A DNA stretch of 64,000 nucleotides from Cryphonectria parasitica EP155 (taxonomy: Eukaryota > Ascomycota > Sordariomycetes > Diaporthales > Cryphonectriaceae): contig NW_024468912.1 in NCBI RefSeq assembly GCF_011745365.1, positions 3,100,001-3,164,000 of the forward strand, read 5' to 3'. This document shows positions 43,962-57,700 of this stretch, in pieces. The notes under the pieces are model-generated. The model was not told the DNA's origin. It was given only the letters and a program-made list of their open reading frames with translations, and made no database searches. Positions within the stretch are counted from its first letter, which is position 1, and each line of letters starts with the position of its first letter. A program made the position numbers and the translations under genes.

Positions 43962-46900
43962 ACTTGCTGTCTGGGACGAGGAGGACTAGTCCTTGCCTGG
44001 GAGAGCTGTTGTATGTTGTTGCCTGTGCTCTTCACAGAGGGGCGTCGTCGCGATACCAGAGATTTCAAGCTGGGCGAGGCGCGCTCCGTCCCCACTAACA
44101 GGAGTAGAAAAGCTCGCCAGTTACCGCGATACTGCCTCGGGTCTGTATATCCAACCTCACAAACCAAAAGAGCCAAAGAGGCAAGCTGCCAGGAGAGAGG
44201 TAGAAGTGGTGATGAAAGGATGATGCAACCACTGGTCGCCTGCACCAAGCTGGGCCGCTCGAGTAATGCCGGACTCAACTAGTTTCTCCGGTTGCTCCAC
44301 GACTTCTATCGCAACGCGCTGGCTTGTCCTGTCGGGAACTAAGGTGGGGGTGTTAATTTCCGTTGCGCAAATATAAAGCATGCTGATGCTGGTTCAACGT
44401 GTTACGGATAAGGTGAGCGCTGCTGGGCAGGAGGTTTTCTTTTTTCTTCTTTTTTTTTTCCTACTCTTCTTCTTTTCCTCTTCCCTTCCCTTTTCGTCCC
44501 ATTCAAGCCGATAAACCAGCTTCCTGTGTGCAGATGAGTGGCTACCTCCTCGACACCAGCTTTGGATGATCATGCAGCTAGACTTGAATCGGCTATGACA
44601 TCTCGACGTGTCTCAACAACGATCAGGTAGTGGTGGTGGTGGTGTGGTGTGGTGAGGCGCAAGAGAGCAGAATCGAGCAGACTTACAAGTAGAAAAATCT
44701 CAAGTGCTGAAGACAGAAAGACAATCCAGTTCGAGAGAGAGGGATTGAGCCTTGTTCAAAAGCCTGTGGAAATCCAATTACTTCTCCAGGCCGCGTCGGG
44801 TTTTGGAAGGCGGCTTAGATGCGATGATGTGACCGGGACACGACGGCGAACAGAAAGAGCTCCGGGGAATGTGAACAGAGAGTGTGTGTCACCGCCTGCA
44901 AATGTGAGATTTTGTAGCGCCCCTCTGCAGGTCCTCGCCGTCTTTTTCTCAAACAAGCAGCTGACTGAAGCAATGATTCTTGGACGTAGAGAGGGCGAAC
45001 AGTTCCAATTGAGTCCAGAACAATACCGCCGACCTTGCTTGATGTGTGTGAGTGACGTCGATGTCGCCTACAAGCCAGGGAAGTTGATCGTTCTCTCTTT
45101 TTTTTTTTTTTTCCCCTTCTTCCCCTGACGTGGGGTCGGTAAGCACAGAGCGCCGAAGAAGGGGTCCACCTTTGGTCTGCTGAAATCTCGGAGGAAAGGC
45201 TGAAGACAGGCCAGGAAAGCCGAAAGAACAAAAAAGAGAAGGACAGGATTCTGGAACCACCAACGAGCAGCTACAGCGTGCTATTATGCATTCAGGTCGA
45301 CGTCACCGGAGCGGAAGGGGGAAAGAGACAAAAAGGGATCAGGACGAAGACGGCCAACGCGTAGATATATACGAACATTTTTAGGGCCCTTTCCCCGAAA
45401 GTAGGAGGGGCCAAACATAGACAGAGAAGAGAGCGCCAGGGCTAGGCCCGCAGGGGATCGCAAGCGCGCCAGACACACTGGCACCACCAAGCCCTGCTGG
45501 GTTTCCAGGCCTGCCGCTGGGGCCAGAAGGCACACACACACGCAGGCAAGGGCAACCCTAAGAGCGGGGCGGGGCGTAACCTAGCTACCCAGGCATGCCA
45601 GGGCACGTCAATCCAGGCGGTCCCGCGGCTTGCTGTGCCCTGGATTTGCGCTAGAGAGCTCGAACCAAACCAAGAATTCAGAGTCCAGAACCCTTGTCGC
45701 CCCTGGCCCCCTGGCAGCGTGACCCCCCAGAGCCACCACACCTCTCCTCGCCCCCCACCTCCCCAGAGCGATGCACCCACCACCTTGCCCTGTCAAGCCC
45801 AGCCCAGGGCTGCCTAAGTTCGAAGCCCTAAGAGGGGCCGTTCAGGCGACTACCATGGTAACCTATCTCTTGCGGTTGGGAGGGGGGCCTCTTCGCTAGT
45901 CCACCTCAAATAACGATTACTGCATATGCAGTACAGGTTGCGCAGCAGGACTGCCGGTACTCCTCCCTGCCTGGCGATACCATCACCTGCGCATTCATGA
46001 ATCCTTCTGACCTTCCTCTTTTCTTCCCCTCCTTCCTCCTCCTCCACCTCTCGTATACCAAAAATTGCAGCCATGAACACGACCGTCCAAGGGGCAAGGG
46101 CAGGTTCAAGGTCGTCACTTGAGACCTTCTGACACCGCCCTGGGCCCCTGATCAGCTCTGCCCTGATAGTGGAGCTCCTTTCCCTGCATCTCGACGACAT
46201 CGATCTGCCTCTTCCCTGTCGTCCCTTGTCAACTCAATCAGTCAAGTCTGTGCCTCTGCCCCGGGTGCCTGACCCAGGACTATGGGAGCTCCATCCCTAT
46301 CGCTGCTTAGCTTGAGGGCCCCCAAGGAGGAGGAGGAGGAGGATGGGGGGGGGGGGGGGGATGCATGACCATCACGGTTATGCCGCTTTGAGATCGTTTG
46401 GTCGACAGTACAAAAATACGCTTGTACCATAGTACTTCGTATAACCGAAATGAAAATCAGTTCATAGTTCATGGTTCAGGCTTGGAAATCTGTGTTTGGA
46501 TGTGTGCTGGCCCCTTACTATGTGCAAAGGAATCTCAGGCCACAATTTTGGCCAGCTCCAGCGTGTTCACCTCGTTCAGCGCTCGCTGCCTTGAATGGAA
46601 TTGTGGCTCATCGTACACAGCAAGTTTGCCATCATAGTTTTCATGGGTATTTTAGATAATGGCAGGCCAGCTGTCGATCCTGCGACCTCGAGCTGCGAAT
46701 TTCCACAGCCTTATGCTTTCTCCCTCTCTCTCTCTGTGTGTGTGTCCCATGGCCTCTTCGATCCATAGCAAGAGGAGCCAAAAATGGCTTAACAAGAGGC
46801 TTGCACAGGCAGTCGCACAAGACAAGGTTACTGGGGCAGATTGGGTGCTGTACGTCAGTTTCTTGGAGCAAAAACAAGCACCAAGAAGCCTGTGTGTGTT

Positions 46901-49275
46901 AGTTGGCCTTTCGTCCCGTCGAGTGCGGCAGCGCCACAATTTTGACGAGTCCCTCTTGAAGGCCTCGCTCATTTCTAATTTGTTTCATTCTTTTTTCTTC
47001 CCTTTCCCATTCTACCATCTCCAGGCACATCTCCAGAGTCCTTACTGTCGCCGTACCGACGACTACTTGCCCTTGCTTACACTGCTCTCACAGCCGGTAT
47101 AATCCCCGGGCCGTATCGTGATCGTCTTGCCCCCGTCCGTGGAGATTACCGGGCCTCGAAGGACCCGACCGATCCCTGCGACCGCAGCAGAGGGCCCACC
47201 TTCGCTGCAGCCTCGGGAACACCGGCCGGTGGGCATGCAGAAGAAAAGCAACATAAGCAAAAAGAAGAAAGAACAAAAACTATCCTTGTAATTGCTCCTG
47301 ATGGTAGCGTCGACAGGTACATGACCTGTCACATATCTAGTAAAGTACAGCCTGGGATGTCTGAGGCAGGGAGAAAGGAAAGGGAGAGGGGGGGGGGTGC
47401 TTACCATGTCAGAAGAGGGAGGAGGCCCGAGCCAACTATTTCTCCCTCTCGATCTCGATCTCGACTGCTCGCTCTCATGTGCGCGCAGCAGACCAACATG
47501 CATGAGTATACAGTAAGTCGGAGAGTGCGCCAAATACAGAGAGTTTTGCGGAAAGGGGGCCTCACCAAAGACGGGCGCAAAGAAGAGACGATACAATGTA
47601 TTTTAGCTGAAGTGTCCGTGTCGGAAATGAGAATAATAAAAAAATGAATGGAAGAAAAAGAGATGAATAAAAACCAAACCATCGCCGCCGCCGCCCTGTT
47701 TTTCCCCCACCGGCAATTCATACCGATGTTGAGCGTGGGAATGGACGCCATATGCAGCCAATGTTCCGAATCAGAGACGGGAGGCGATCTGCGTACCATC
47801 GACGGCTGGCGCGTGCGGCTGACCGACCCAACCAACCCCTTTGACTGCTGCTCACGTCACGACGCCAAAACTCGGCCTTTTTTCTTCTTTTCTTTTGTCT
47901 TGTACCACCATCAGCAGCTATGGAACGCACTGCTCTGTTTGGAAACACCATAGGAGCCTCGCCCCCTTTTGGTCCTGATCATGTGACCATGTCTCGATGT
48001 ACTTTATTCTGAACACGGGGCACAACTGCAATCAAAGCCTCCACTCATCTGGGGTGGTGGACATACAACATGGTAACAGGACCTGAGTTTGGAAAGGGCC
48101 ACTGTATAAGATTCACCGAGCCAGAATAGGGACGGACATGGTGAGTTACGATGGAGACCAGTAACGTATGTATGTTCTTGGCAGCAGGAGAGGCCGACAG
48201 ACGGTGAACCCGGGTCGAGTGATGATCCTCAAGAAGAAGTGGGCGCACGAGTTCTGGGACACGCACGCACGGCCTGTGTGCGCAGTTCGCAACACAACTT
48301 TTATCCACTTACTATTACCGATCTCGAGGCAGTCAATCTTTCTGGGGAGGGATGCAAACATAATGGGCAGATGATCTGTTGAGCATCTCAACGTGCGAGA
48401 TTACTTATCCCGCGCAATCGAGGTGTTGCTAGTATCTAGCGCTGCTGCTGCAAGACTGCCCACTCTATAGACTGGGGAGAAATCATGCAGAAGACTCATG
48501 ATAAGTGATGAGGACCGGCAGAACTCTTTATCATCCTTATCTCTCTCAGGAGCACGAGACCTTGCCGTCTATCTCTGTCTATCCCTCTCTGTCTCTTCTC
48601 TCTCTTTTATTTTCCTACCCCTCCCCTCCCAATGTGTATGAGGGGCGAGTTGGGTGGGTGGGTAAGGGGCGATATGGCGAACTTCTTGCTGCAGGCGGAT
48701 AACAGACAACCCGTAGCACCCCGATAAGCAAATTTCTGGGTCTTATCACGTCCACGTCGCGCGAGCTGAGTGCCTACTAGTAAGTAAGTAGTGGGTAGGT
48801 ACGTACCTACGCGTACCTTGGGAATCCTCTAATACGCTCCCGTGGATCTTACGTTTCCAGCTCAATCTCCCCAAAATCTGTCAATTAGAGATTCAAGACT
48901 GCTGATTCCGGAAGTCTCGGGCTCACGGCATTCATCCTGTTCGCATCACTCCTAGCATCAGGATCCAACGCCCTAGACCCATCATTTCTGCATCTGCGAC
49001 TAAGACCTAACAAAACGTGAAAAAAAGCTTCCCACACAGAGCTCGGCACGTTCCGCCCAGACGAAGCAAGCTTGACTTTGACGACGATTGCGGGCGAACT
49101 GTCTGCCTTTTATCACCTTCACGTGTTCAATCCCTGACCTGCCCAGCAGAGGCCAGGAAAAACCACGACGCCGGAGCCAGGCTCCGAGTCAAACGATTGG
49201 ATTGTCCTCTTCCTCCTTTCTTCCCGCGGGTCTTCGATGATCGACTGCGACGCATAGTTTGCCAGAGGCGTCATA
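43962..49275. other. 5.3-kb gene-poor region
   Basis: The largest spacer in the window, between the divergent pyr4 and PIS1 genes. No family-recognisable protein, tRNA, rRNA or transposon remnant could be identified on either strand. It contains simple sequence only: a T run near 45098-45111, a 16-G run (46345-46360), and short CT and GT stretches. Open frames up to about 180 codons (for example 44649-45128 + and 47063-47596 -) lack motifs and have Arg/Ser/Cys-rich, chance-like composition. It could hold non-coding RNA or lineage-specific genes that cannot be recognised by eye. Confidence 0.45.
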
Positions 49276-50394
49276 ATGTCTGGAGCTAGGACACGGCGAC
49301 AGGCAGCGTTGGCTGCCGCAGCATCGGACGAGACCCCGACCAAGACAGCCCCAGGACCAGTGGCAGAGCAGGAGGCCCTCATGAATGGGAATGGAAATGG
49401 AGACGCACACAGCTCGCTGACAGAGAATTCTGCTACATCTGCGCCTCGAGAGAACATCTTCCTCTTTGCGCCAAACCTTATTGGTATGCCACACCCTGCT
49501 CTCTCTTTCTGTCTCTCTCTTTCTCTTCTTGATACACGACATGTTTTAACTCTTGGTACACATAGGCTACCTCCGAATCGTCCTCGCCATCACCTCCCTC
49601 TACTACATGCCCCTCCACCCCCGGACCTGTTCGATCCTCTACAGCATCTCGTGCCTCCTCGACGCTCTCGATGGCTACGCCGCGCGGTACTACGAGCAGA
49701 GCACCCGCTTTGGCGCCGTCCTCGACATGGTGACGGACCGGTGCACCACATCGTGCCTGCTGGTCTTCCTATCCTCGGCGTTTCCGCGCTGGGCCATCAT
49801 CTTCCAGGGCCTGATCTCGCTTGACTTTGCCAGTCACTACATTCACATGTATACCACGCTTGTCATGGGTGGTGCGGATCAGAGCCACAAGTCGGTGGAT
49901 AAAGACAGGAGCTGGATTCTGAATCTCTACTACACGAATCGGGTACGTGTCCTTCCACCCCCCCCCCCCCCAAAAAAATGAGGCAAAAGCTGACGTGAGG
50001 TCTACAGACGTTCCTATTCATATGCTGCGCTGCCAACGAGCTCTTCTTCATCGCCCTCTACCTGCTCTCCTTCTCCTCCCCGACGCTGTCCCCGACCCTC
50101 CTGCAGAACCCCATCGTGGATAACATTCAGGCCGGAGCCCAGGTCAACAGGACCTTGCTGCGGCAGCTCTTCACCAGCCCCTACAGCGCCGCCGCGCTGG
50201 AGCTGGCGCGTGCGAACAAGATGGACAGCTTCTGGCCCTGGGTCCTTGCCGGTGTCAGCTTTCCCATCATGTTCTTCAAGCAGTTTGTCAACGTCGTCCA
50301 GATCCAGAAGGCGAGCAAGTGGCTGGCCGAAGGAGACCTGGCAATGCGGAGAGCCCAGGGTCTGCCCAGGAAGAAGAAGGGCAAGACCAACTAG
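49276..50394 (+). CDS. PIS1: CDP-diacylglycerol--inositol 3-phosphatidyltransferase (PI synthase)
   Basis: ER membrane enzyme making phosphatidylinositol from CDP-diacylglycerol and inositol. Exons 49276-49483, 49566-49942 and 50008-50394 give 323 residues. The N-terminus (about 65 residues) is polar and Ala/Asn/Gly-rich, followed by FLFAPNLIGYLRIVLAI. The CDP-alcohol phosphotransferase signature DG-x2-AR-x8-G-x3-D-x3-D is complete in LDALDGYAARYYEQSTRFGA plus the following VLDMVTD. Hydrophobic membrane segments include CLLVFLSSAFPRWAIIF, TFLFICCAANELFFIALYLL and WPWVLAGVSFPIMFF. The C-terminus is basic (RKKKGKTN), consistent with a cytosolic tail. Intron 2 contains a 14-C run shortly after its donor. 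Confidence 0.97.
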
Positions 50395-51607
50395 GCTGAC
50401 AACACCTGGCGACCAAATTGCATATATGCGATGCACCGACAAAGGCGCAATCCATCCTGGGACCAAGGGAAAGAGAGGAGGGGGATGCTCGAGTCCAGCC
50501 GTCACAACGGACAGTGCCCCCCCCCCCCTTCCCTTCCCGAGGTGCTCATACAATGATACTTTCTATGATGGGGTCAGAATCTGAGTAACTGACCAGGGGC
50601 TGGAGGGTTGGGAAAAGGGAGGGGCAAAATGATCTTAGGTCCGGCTCTATTGAGACTGCCCGGCGTTGCGGTTGCGGAGGGAGTAGTCTTGTCAAGACTG
50701 GGGGCTGAAAGAGGGAGCCAAGCCAGCAAAAGACATCCGACCCATGTGTCATGGTTCGATCGTAGTATTGCATTGTGCAATATTTCTTGTACATTCACTA
50801 CCAAATTCGAAAGCTCCGAGGGGGCGGATAGGACGATTCGGGATCACGGCTAGGGAGTTTGGCGAGCGAGAGCGGAGTTTGACGTTTGACTCTAGACAAA
50901 ATCTTCCCATTTTGGGTTTTATCACCAGGGTATTTCGTCTTCGGGCGAGTCGGTGTCTTGATTTACATCTCGCCGTGTACGAAGGTCGTTCCTTTGACGA
51001 GATGGGGATACAATGCCGCCCATTGTCACGATGGGCTGAAGCTTGCAACGGAGGATACCCGCCTGCACGCCCGCCTTGGTATTGTCCGCTCACATGCTTG
51101 ATATTGTCCTTCAGCCTTCAGCGCTGTCACCATCCACCATCATCAGAGCAGAACAAGGCACCACTCATGTGACTTTTTCTATGTTTGTTGATATGGGCAT
51201 TGAAGAGAGGCCAGGAATAGAAGAAAAGGTCGGGGTGCAAGACCGGTTGGTGGGACCCTTCCAAAGGAAAGGGGTGTTTGTTGGTAATCTGGGGGACCAT
51301 TGAACTATTGTGGTGAAATCTTCCTGGTGATGGACGGCCTGGGATTTTTCAAGGCTTCTTTGGTTATTCTCTTTGCTGCCTTTGGTAAAAGAGCACTTGT
51401 TGACATCGTGTTGGCCCTGCGAAGTCCTCTACTTGTATATAGATTGCCTCCGGGAGAACCATGTCGATTCGACCTGTAACTGTCCTTCCATGACCACCGG
51501 ACCAATCTGGAATCTTCAAGCACAGCACAGCTAATAATCATCATACCTACCCTCCATTTTCCCAATCGCACAACCCAGAAAAAAGACAACCTACGCCACC
51601 CAACAAC
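50395..51607. other. Intergenic region
   Basis: 1.2 kb between PIS1 and the secreted-protein gene, both on the plus strand. No gene recognised; the last 200 bp are probably promoter and 5' UTR of the secreted protein. Confidence 0.5.
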
Positions 51608-52348
51608 ATGCTCACCAACTCACGAACGCCCTCCTCCGCCCTCCTCCTGCTTTTGACCGCAACCGCCGCCGCTGCCGCCCTCGCCACGCCAGCTCCACCG
51701 CAGCTCGAACCCCGTGCCGACGAGTCCCTTGACGGGACGCTCTTCTGCGGCAACTTTGCGACGGGCGCCAAGGGCACGGCGTCTGGCCTGCTGACGGATC
51801 TGGATGCTGGGGCGCACGGCAAGATCTCTCGCAAGGAGTTCACTGTTGCTGCGGGCGGGTGTCAGCGTGTTACCTGTTGGGACACTACTGGTATTTATGT
51901 TTGCAATGTATGTTCATGATTTGCAGCCCTGTTTTTCTTTTTCTGCCCCCCTCCCTTGACCCATTCTCCCCTTCCTTAAACAGCGCCCCTCCCCTCTCAA
52001 ACTCCATTTCAGGTCTTTTAGTTCCGCTCGCTAACAAAATGTTCTTGACCCCCCGCCCCTCGTCCATTTCCTTAGGACGAATCCACAACCCTCACCCTCA
52101 GTGGTAACGACGTCTGGTACGCGGCCAACAGCGTATACAAGCTCTGCTGCCGGCAGGACTACTCCGGCCTCACCTACAACCCGGGCATCTCTGGGCAGAA
52201 ATTCATCCGGACGGATACACACGATTATAACGTCGTCATCGGGTATGGAGACTGCAAACACCCTGTCGATGTTCGGCCTTCGGCGCAGGGCGGTGGGGGA
52301 GTGAACCCTTCTTGTGTGGGTGGGGATATCAATGTTTATGAGAGCTGA
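51608..52348 (+). CDS. Small secreted cysteine-rich protein
   Basis: Exon 1 51608-51907, intron 51908-52075, exon 2 52076-52348; 190 residues. A signal peptide is clear: a polar MLTNSRTPSSA start, then a Leu/Ala hydrophobic core (LLLLLTATAAAAALA). The mature part contains eight cysteines (FCGNF, GGCQR, VTCW, YVCND, KLCCR, GDCKH, PSCVG), suggesting four disulfides. Conserved-looking pieces are VTCWDTTGIYVCND at the splice join and GNDVWYAANSVYKLCC. I cannot assign a named domain. The size, secretion signal and even cysteine number fit fungal apoplastic small secreted proteins, but an effector role is not shown by the sequence. No other secreted-protein gene is adjacent. Confidence 0.82.
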
Positions 52349-54704
52349 GGAGAGGTGAGGTGGTGAGGTAAGTAACTTCTAGGTTACACTTGCTTTTGTC
52401 TGTCTGGTTACAGATTACATGTTCTTTTCTTTCTTTCTTTCTGTCTCTTGTGGGTAGTTATTCTGTTACATCGAATGCATCCAATGTTCGAGAAACGTTC
52501 CTATCTTTATGTCATCCATCCACGGAACTTTAGAGGCCTGCTGGAAAGAAAATGGACATGGACACAGGGAGGTCATACAGGTATACTGAAAGCAGGCTGC
52601 AGGAGCAGGAATCAAATATCAGTGTGAGAGCGTTCCTGACTATGAATGGCAGTGACGCGAGAGAGAGAGAGAGAGAGATAGATCAGCTTGGTCTCTGCAA
52701 GCTGTGTATAGATACCATCCACCTCGAGGATGGACAAGTTGTTGCCCTTGAACCACAAGTACTGCCCTACAAACGCACTCATATTGATGATGCGGAAGAG
52801 GTAGGTCTCGCCCGAGCTCGAGGCTGATGGTAGTATTCTGGGTCTCGTCATGGAGGGCTGCGTTGGGGACGGGCTCAGCACCGGTGAGATTCTTTTTGTT
52901 GATTAATGCGGGCAGGAGATCCTATATCTGGTCGTGGTACCAGCCTGAAACCCTAATGATGGCCTCTTTTTCCTATGTACATCTCCTCTCGTATCAGGAA
53001 TTAGGGTGCTTTTCTCTCTCTCTCTCTTTGTGGCTGGGTCTGGAAGTGGGAAATATGGGCGGTGTGGTACAGATGAGTTGCAATGATCTTACCAGTCAGG
53101 ATCTTTTCAGCCATTGAGAAGTGGGTGGCAACATGGGTGGCCGGCTGTAAGGAGATGTGAAGATGTACCTAAAAACTAGCTTCTGAGTATATAGTTTTGG
53201 TACGGTAGAGGGGATAGTCCTGATGATTGTATCCAGATAACCCTCTCCCCGCAACATCTTGCTTGTGGAGCTATGTTGAGCGCCAAAACAACGAATTTCC
53301 TCCCTTTTCCATACATAATGGAGCTTCTGGTCCTTCAGAAAGCTTGTAGACACAACAGACAAAACTTGGGACGCAGGTTGGTTTTGTGGGTAGACAGCTG
53401 AGCAGATATTCTATCAAGTTGCATTATGCTAAACATGTACCTGATTTGAATATGGTCACAGATTAACAGAGTGTACCATTCTTTCTACTTGCTCAGTCAC
53501 TGGCAAGTACTTGGATGTCAGACTCTCAAGGAGATGCATGTAAAGAGGGGAAGAGAATTGGGTCAAGGTGCGATGTAGCGTGAGATGATTGAGCTTCCCT
53601 CCTTGAAGAGCTTGGCACGATCTGATAAATTTGATGGGTGAATACACAGAGAGAAGGGTGAGAGAAAGAAGAGCATGGGACGGGATGTGACCCTGGCTGT
53701 GAGGCTGAAACTCCCTTCATGCCATTCCAGAGAAAGTTTGCTACCAGTAGAGAGAGGTTGGACCCTGCCCCATCTTTTAAAGATGAGGCTCAACCTTATA
53801 GCACCTACAGTGCTACAGTAGATGCAGTGGAAGACAGGGGTGGGCTGCACTATAACACGGGATTGGTCAGTCACACCCCAGCAGGCGAGAAGCGGAAGGT
53901 GACTGACTCTCTCACTAACATGACTACATATTTGTGTGTATTATGTTGATACTAAAACAGATGCCTCTTTTGCATCTTCCCGAATCTAATGCACTGCAAT
54001 GTAATAGAATTCAGAGTTAATTCTGATTTGGTATTGATGACAAGGAGACATCCTCTCACAGGCTTTATTTCTAGTTGTTATCCAAAAGAGAAAGAATGAA
54101 AAGAAGAGACAGACTAGATAAATCAATACACATCAGGAAAGTATCCAAAGTAGAGGTAGTAACAACCTTGACTAACTTAATAGCTAGGTCTTGGGTGAGA
54201 CCTTCTTAGAGTCGTCCAGATTGTCAATTTTGTCTGTAATTTCAAGCTGGAACCGGATTCTAATATCCTCTAACCCCTACCTTTTTTCCCTTTTTGCTTC
54301 TTCTTGTCTTGAGCCTGCCTACCTTTTTTGTTTCATTCTCACAGGCCACCAAAGCTTGTTCGTGGTCGTTGTCGTGGAACCTAAAATCGTTCTTCTGATC
54401 ATTCACCCTAGACGCACGTCACAGCTCGCCTCGACGTTCCCTCATCCTACTGCTGCAGGCTTGCTGTGGGTGTCATATCAGTCGCCAGCCAAGAAGAGGG
54501 AAACGAAACACCGCAGTGTATATGTGCTCTCAAGTAGAATTGCAAGTTTGAGGGTCCGAGGAGGGATGACCCAGGAGGCCTTGGAGAAAAAGAGACAATG
54601 AAAAATAAAATTGCGGCATTGGTATCCTTGGAACAAGAACAAGAGAAATATAGTGTGATCCACAAAATGCAAGGCGCCTTCAACCTCCACATATCCCATC
54701 TGAT
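52349..54704. other. Convergent intergenic region
   Basis: 2.36 kb between the secreted-protein and p150 genes, lower in GC than its neighbours. No gene or element recognised. Confidence 0.45.
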
Positions 54705-57700
54705 CTACACGGCCAGACGTCCCTGCAGACCCTCCCACTCCCGGGAGCCGACGATCTGCACGTTCCCAGTATTGCTGCCGGGGATCATCTTGCCAGACAG
54801 ATCCGGCAGGCGGATATGAAGCCTCGCCGCCGCTGCATTTCTTGCCCTCCTCACATTGACGGCATCGGGGCCGCGGTGCTGCTGTTGCTGAACCGTCAGC
54901 GTCTGGCCCTTGCGCACCACGCTGTCCCGCCAGCCCTGCCACGCGGCGAGCTCCTCCATCTGCCTCGCGGCGTGGTACTGCGGCGTGCTCTTTGCGCTCT
55001 TCCACGCGAGCTTGTCCCTGGGCAGCGAGCCGAGGTCGTACACCTTGGCCAACGTGGCCATCTTGAGCAGCTCGCCCAGCACGTCTCTGCCCTCGGCGAC
55101 GACCAGCTGCCTCCGCTGCTCGGCGACCGGGGTGGGCTTGTTGAGCGGCTCCGCGAGCCAGTCGTAGCCGCCCTGCTCCGTGAGGCGGGCGCGGCGGTTG
55201 TCTTGGCGCAGGTACCGCACCGCAGACTGCAGGGCGGCAATCTCCTCCTTGAGCGTCTCCATCTCCCTGGCCGTGGCCACAGCCATCTCCTTGCCCGCCT
55301 TGGTGCCGGCCGCTGCCTCGTTGATGGCGCGGGAGTCGCCTGCAATCTTCTTCCACTTGTCGCGGTCCGCCTCGAGCGTCTTGAGCTCGCGGTCTTGCTT
55401 CTCAATATCCTCCTGCAGCGCAGCGACGCCCTCCTTGCTCTGCTCGATCTGCAGTTCGAGGTCCGCAATAAGGTTCGCCTTGGCCGTGGCATCGCGCATG
55501 CGGGACTCGAGCGTCTCGATCTTGAGCAGTGCCGTGCTGAGGGACTCTTCGCGCTGTGCGACGGCCCGACGAGCCTCGCTCCACTCCTCCTTGAGGCGCC
55601 GAACCTCTTCCTCGGCGTCGACTGGGACCGTCTTGACACTTCTGAGCTCCTGGGACCGCAGGATCCACGGTGCCGTACTGCGCTCAAATTCTTGCGTCTG
55701 CGTGAAGTCTGCGGCCAGCTGCGACAGGTCCGTGATCTGCCTCGTGAGGGTTCGGAGCTTGTTCAGGTACGTTGTGAAGAGATCAGACTCATCCGAGGCC
55801 GCAACGTCGAGCACGGTCTTGCGCACGCGGGACTGGACCTCAAGGTAGGTAAAAGGCTCAGCACGGCTCTCGTCGTGGAGGAGCTGATGCAGGTCGTGTC
55901 CGATCTTCTGGGCCAGGTCAGAGAGCTCCTGCGAGATGGCCTCACACTGCGCAAAGACCTCCTTGGTCTCTGGAGACAGTGCCAGGGAGCGCACCCGCAG
56001 GTCCTCGAGCGCCGCCACAGTCCTGCCAGCAATGACCTTGGTGCTGCGTGTCTGCGTGACGACGGCGTCGGCTCTCTTGGTGAAGAACTGCGCGAGCTCG
56101 TCCTCCTCGCTGACGGCCGGGATGACGTGCTGCACCATGTTCTGGAGGGTGGCAAATGCAGTGGCGGCGGACTCGAGGTGGCTCTGCATCAGGACTGTCT
56201 TCATGTAGACGTCATCCGCAAAGCTCTCGAGGTCGTCCGATATGTGCACCTCCCCGAGGTGGCTCATGAGGGCGATGGTGCGCTGCAGCTCGCCTGCACA
56301 TTGCTTCTCCTTGAGCTCGTCCCTCTTCAGGCCCTCGATCCAGCCGTTGAGCGCGCGCTCGACGGGTTCCAGCTCAAACAGGGCACCCTCGTACCTGGAG
56401 AACTGCTCCAGGGAGCAGTGGCTGATGGAGTTGACGAACCTGTCGCACATGGAGGACACCCAGGTCAGCTTGTCCATGGCGTCACACCCAGAGAACACGT
56501 CATCCTCGTGGCCAGGATGCGCCTGGCCCTTGACCCGCTCCTGGAGGAACTGGTGCAACAGGTTGGCCTTGAAGGCAAGCCGCCTGAACCGCAGCAGGGC
56601 CAGGACGGAGTTCTGGTCGCTCTGGTAGCTGTCGGGCAGGAAGAGTTTGATGATCTCCAGGTGCTGTTCTGCCTCCTGCGCCTCGAGCCGGCGCATCTCG
56701 AGATCAATGGTCTTGGCCTGCGCCTTCTCGGCAGAGATCTGCAGCTTCATGGTGAGGTCCTCCATGGCCCGGGACCGGCTGTTCAGCTTCTCGGACTCGC
56801 CCTCGGTGACCGCCTGCGATGCCTTCATGTCCTGGAGGTCGCCCTGCAGGTTGTTGACGAGCTCACGGAAGCGTGACAGGGTGTACTCCATGTCCTCGAG
56901 CGCCTCTTCCTGCTGGGCGGCACGCCTTGCCTGCTCCGCGATGACGCTGTCCTTGAAGTCGATCTCCTCCTGCATCTCCTTCTCGTTCTGGACGTGGTTG
57001 ATCTCGAGCTCGTCGTTGACCTCCTTGAGGTTCTCCAGGTCGTCCACGATGGCCTTGAGCTCCTCGATCTGCTCGGCCTGGCTCATGTTGCGCTCTGTGA
57101 GGTCCTCGATCATGTCCTCGGCGCCGAGGGCCGTATCCAGCTGCTGGCGGAGGTCCTCCACCATGGCCTCGGTGTGTGTGAGCTTGTCCTGGCTCGTCTC
57201 GTTCTGCTCCTTGAGCAGGGACAGCTCCTGGACGTCCTCCTCGAGGCTCTTGATCTGGCCCCGGAGCTCTTCCTCCTGCTGCTGCGTGAGGTCACGCAGG
57301 CGGATCAGGGCCTCGCGCAGGCGCTCGTTGTTCCTCTCCAGCTGGATCCAGTTCGTGCTTGCCTTCTCCTCGGGCGACATACCCTTGGTGTACTCGGAGT
57401 TCTCCTCGCGGAGGATCTCCAGCTCCAGCTCCAGCTCCTCAGCCTTCTCCTTGAGGGCCTCGACCTCCGACTTGAGGACCTCGGCAGTCTCCTCGGCCAT
57501 CTCGCGGTCGAGGGTCGCCAGCTCCAGCTCGGAGTCGTGCTCGGCCTGCATGCGCTCGACGGACTCGAAGCTCTTCTTCAGGTCGGCCAGCTGCCTTCGC
57601 GAGTCGGCGAGCTCCTGCTGCATGGGGCCATACTTTTGCTGCAGCTTCTGGATGATGCCCTCGAACTTGTCGCGGTCGGCCTGGACCTTGTCTAGGAGCT

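Noticed and set aside
44649..45128. 159-codon plus-strand frame in the 5.3-kb spacer
   Set aside because: Ends in a poly-Phe run from a T homopolymer; no family resemblance.
54816..56876. 686-codon open frame on the plus strand opposite dynactin p150
   Set aside because: Antisense shadow: the coiled coil is rich in GAG and CTG/CTC codons, which leave the opposite strand open. The minus frame carries CAP-Gly and coiled-coil features; the plus frame is Leu/Val/Arg-rich with no motif.
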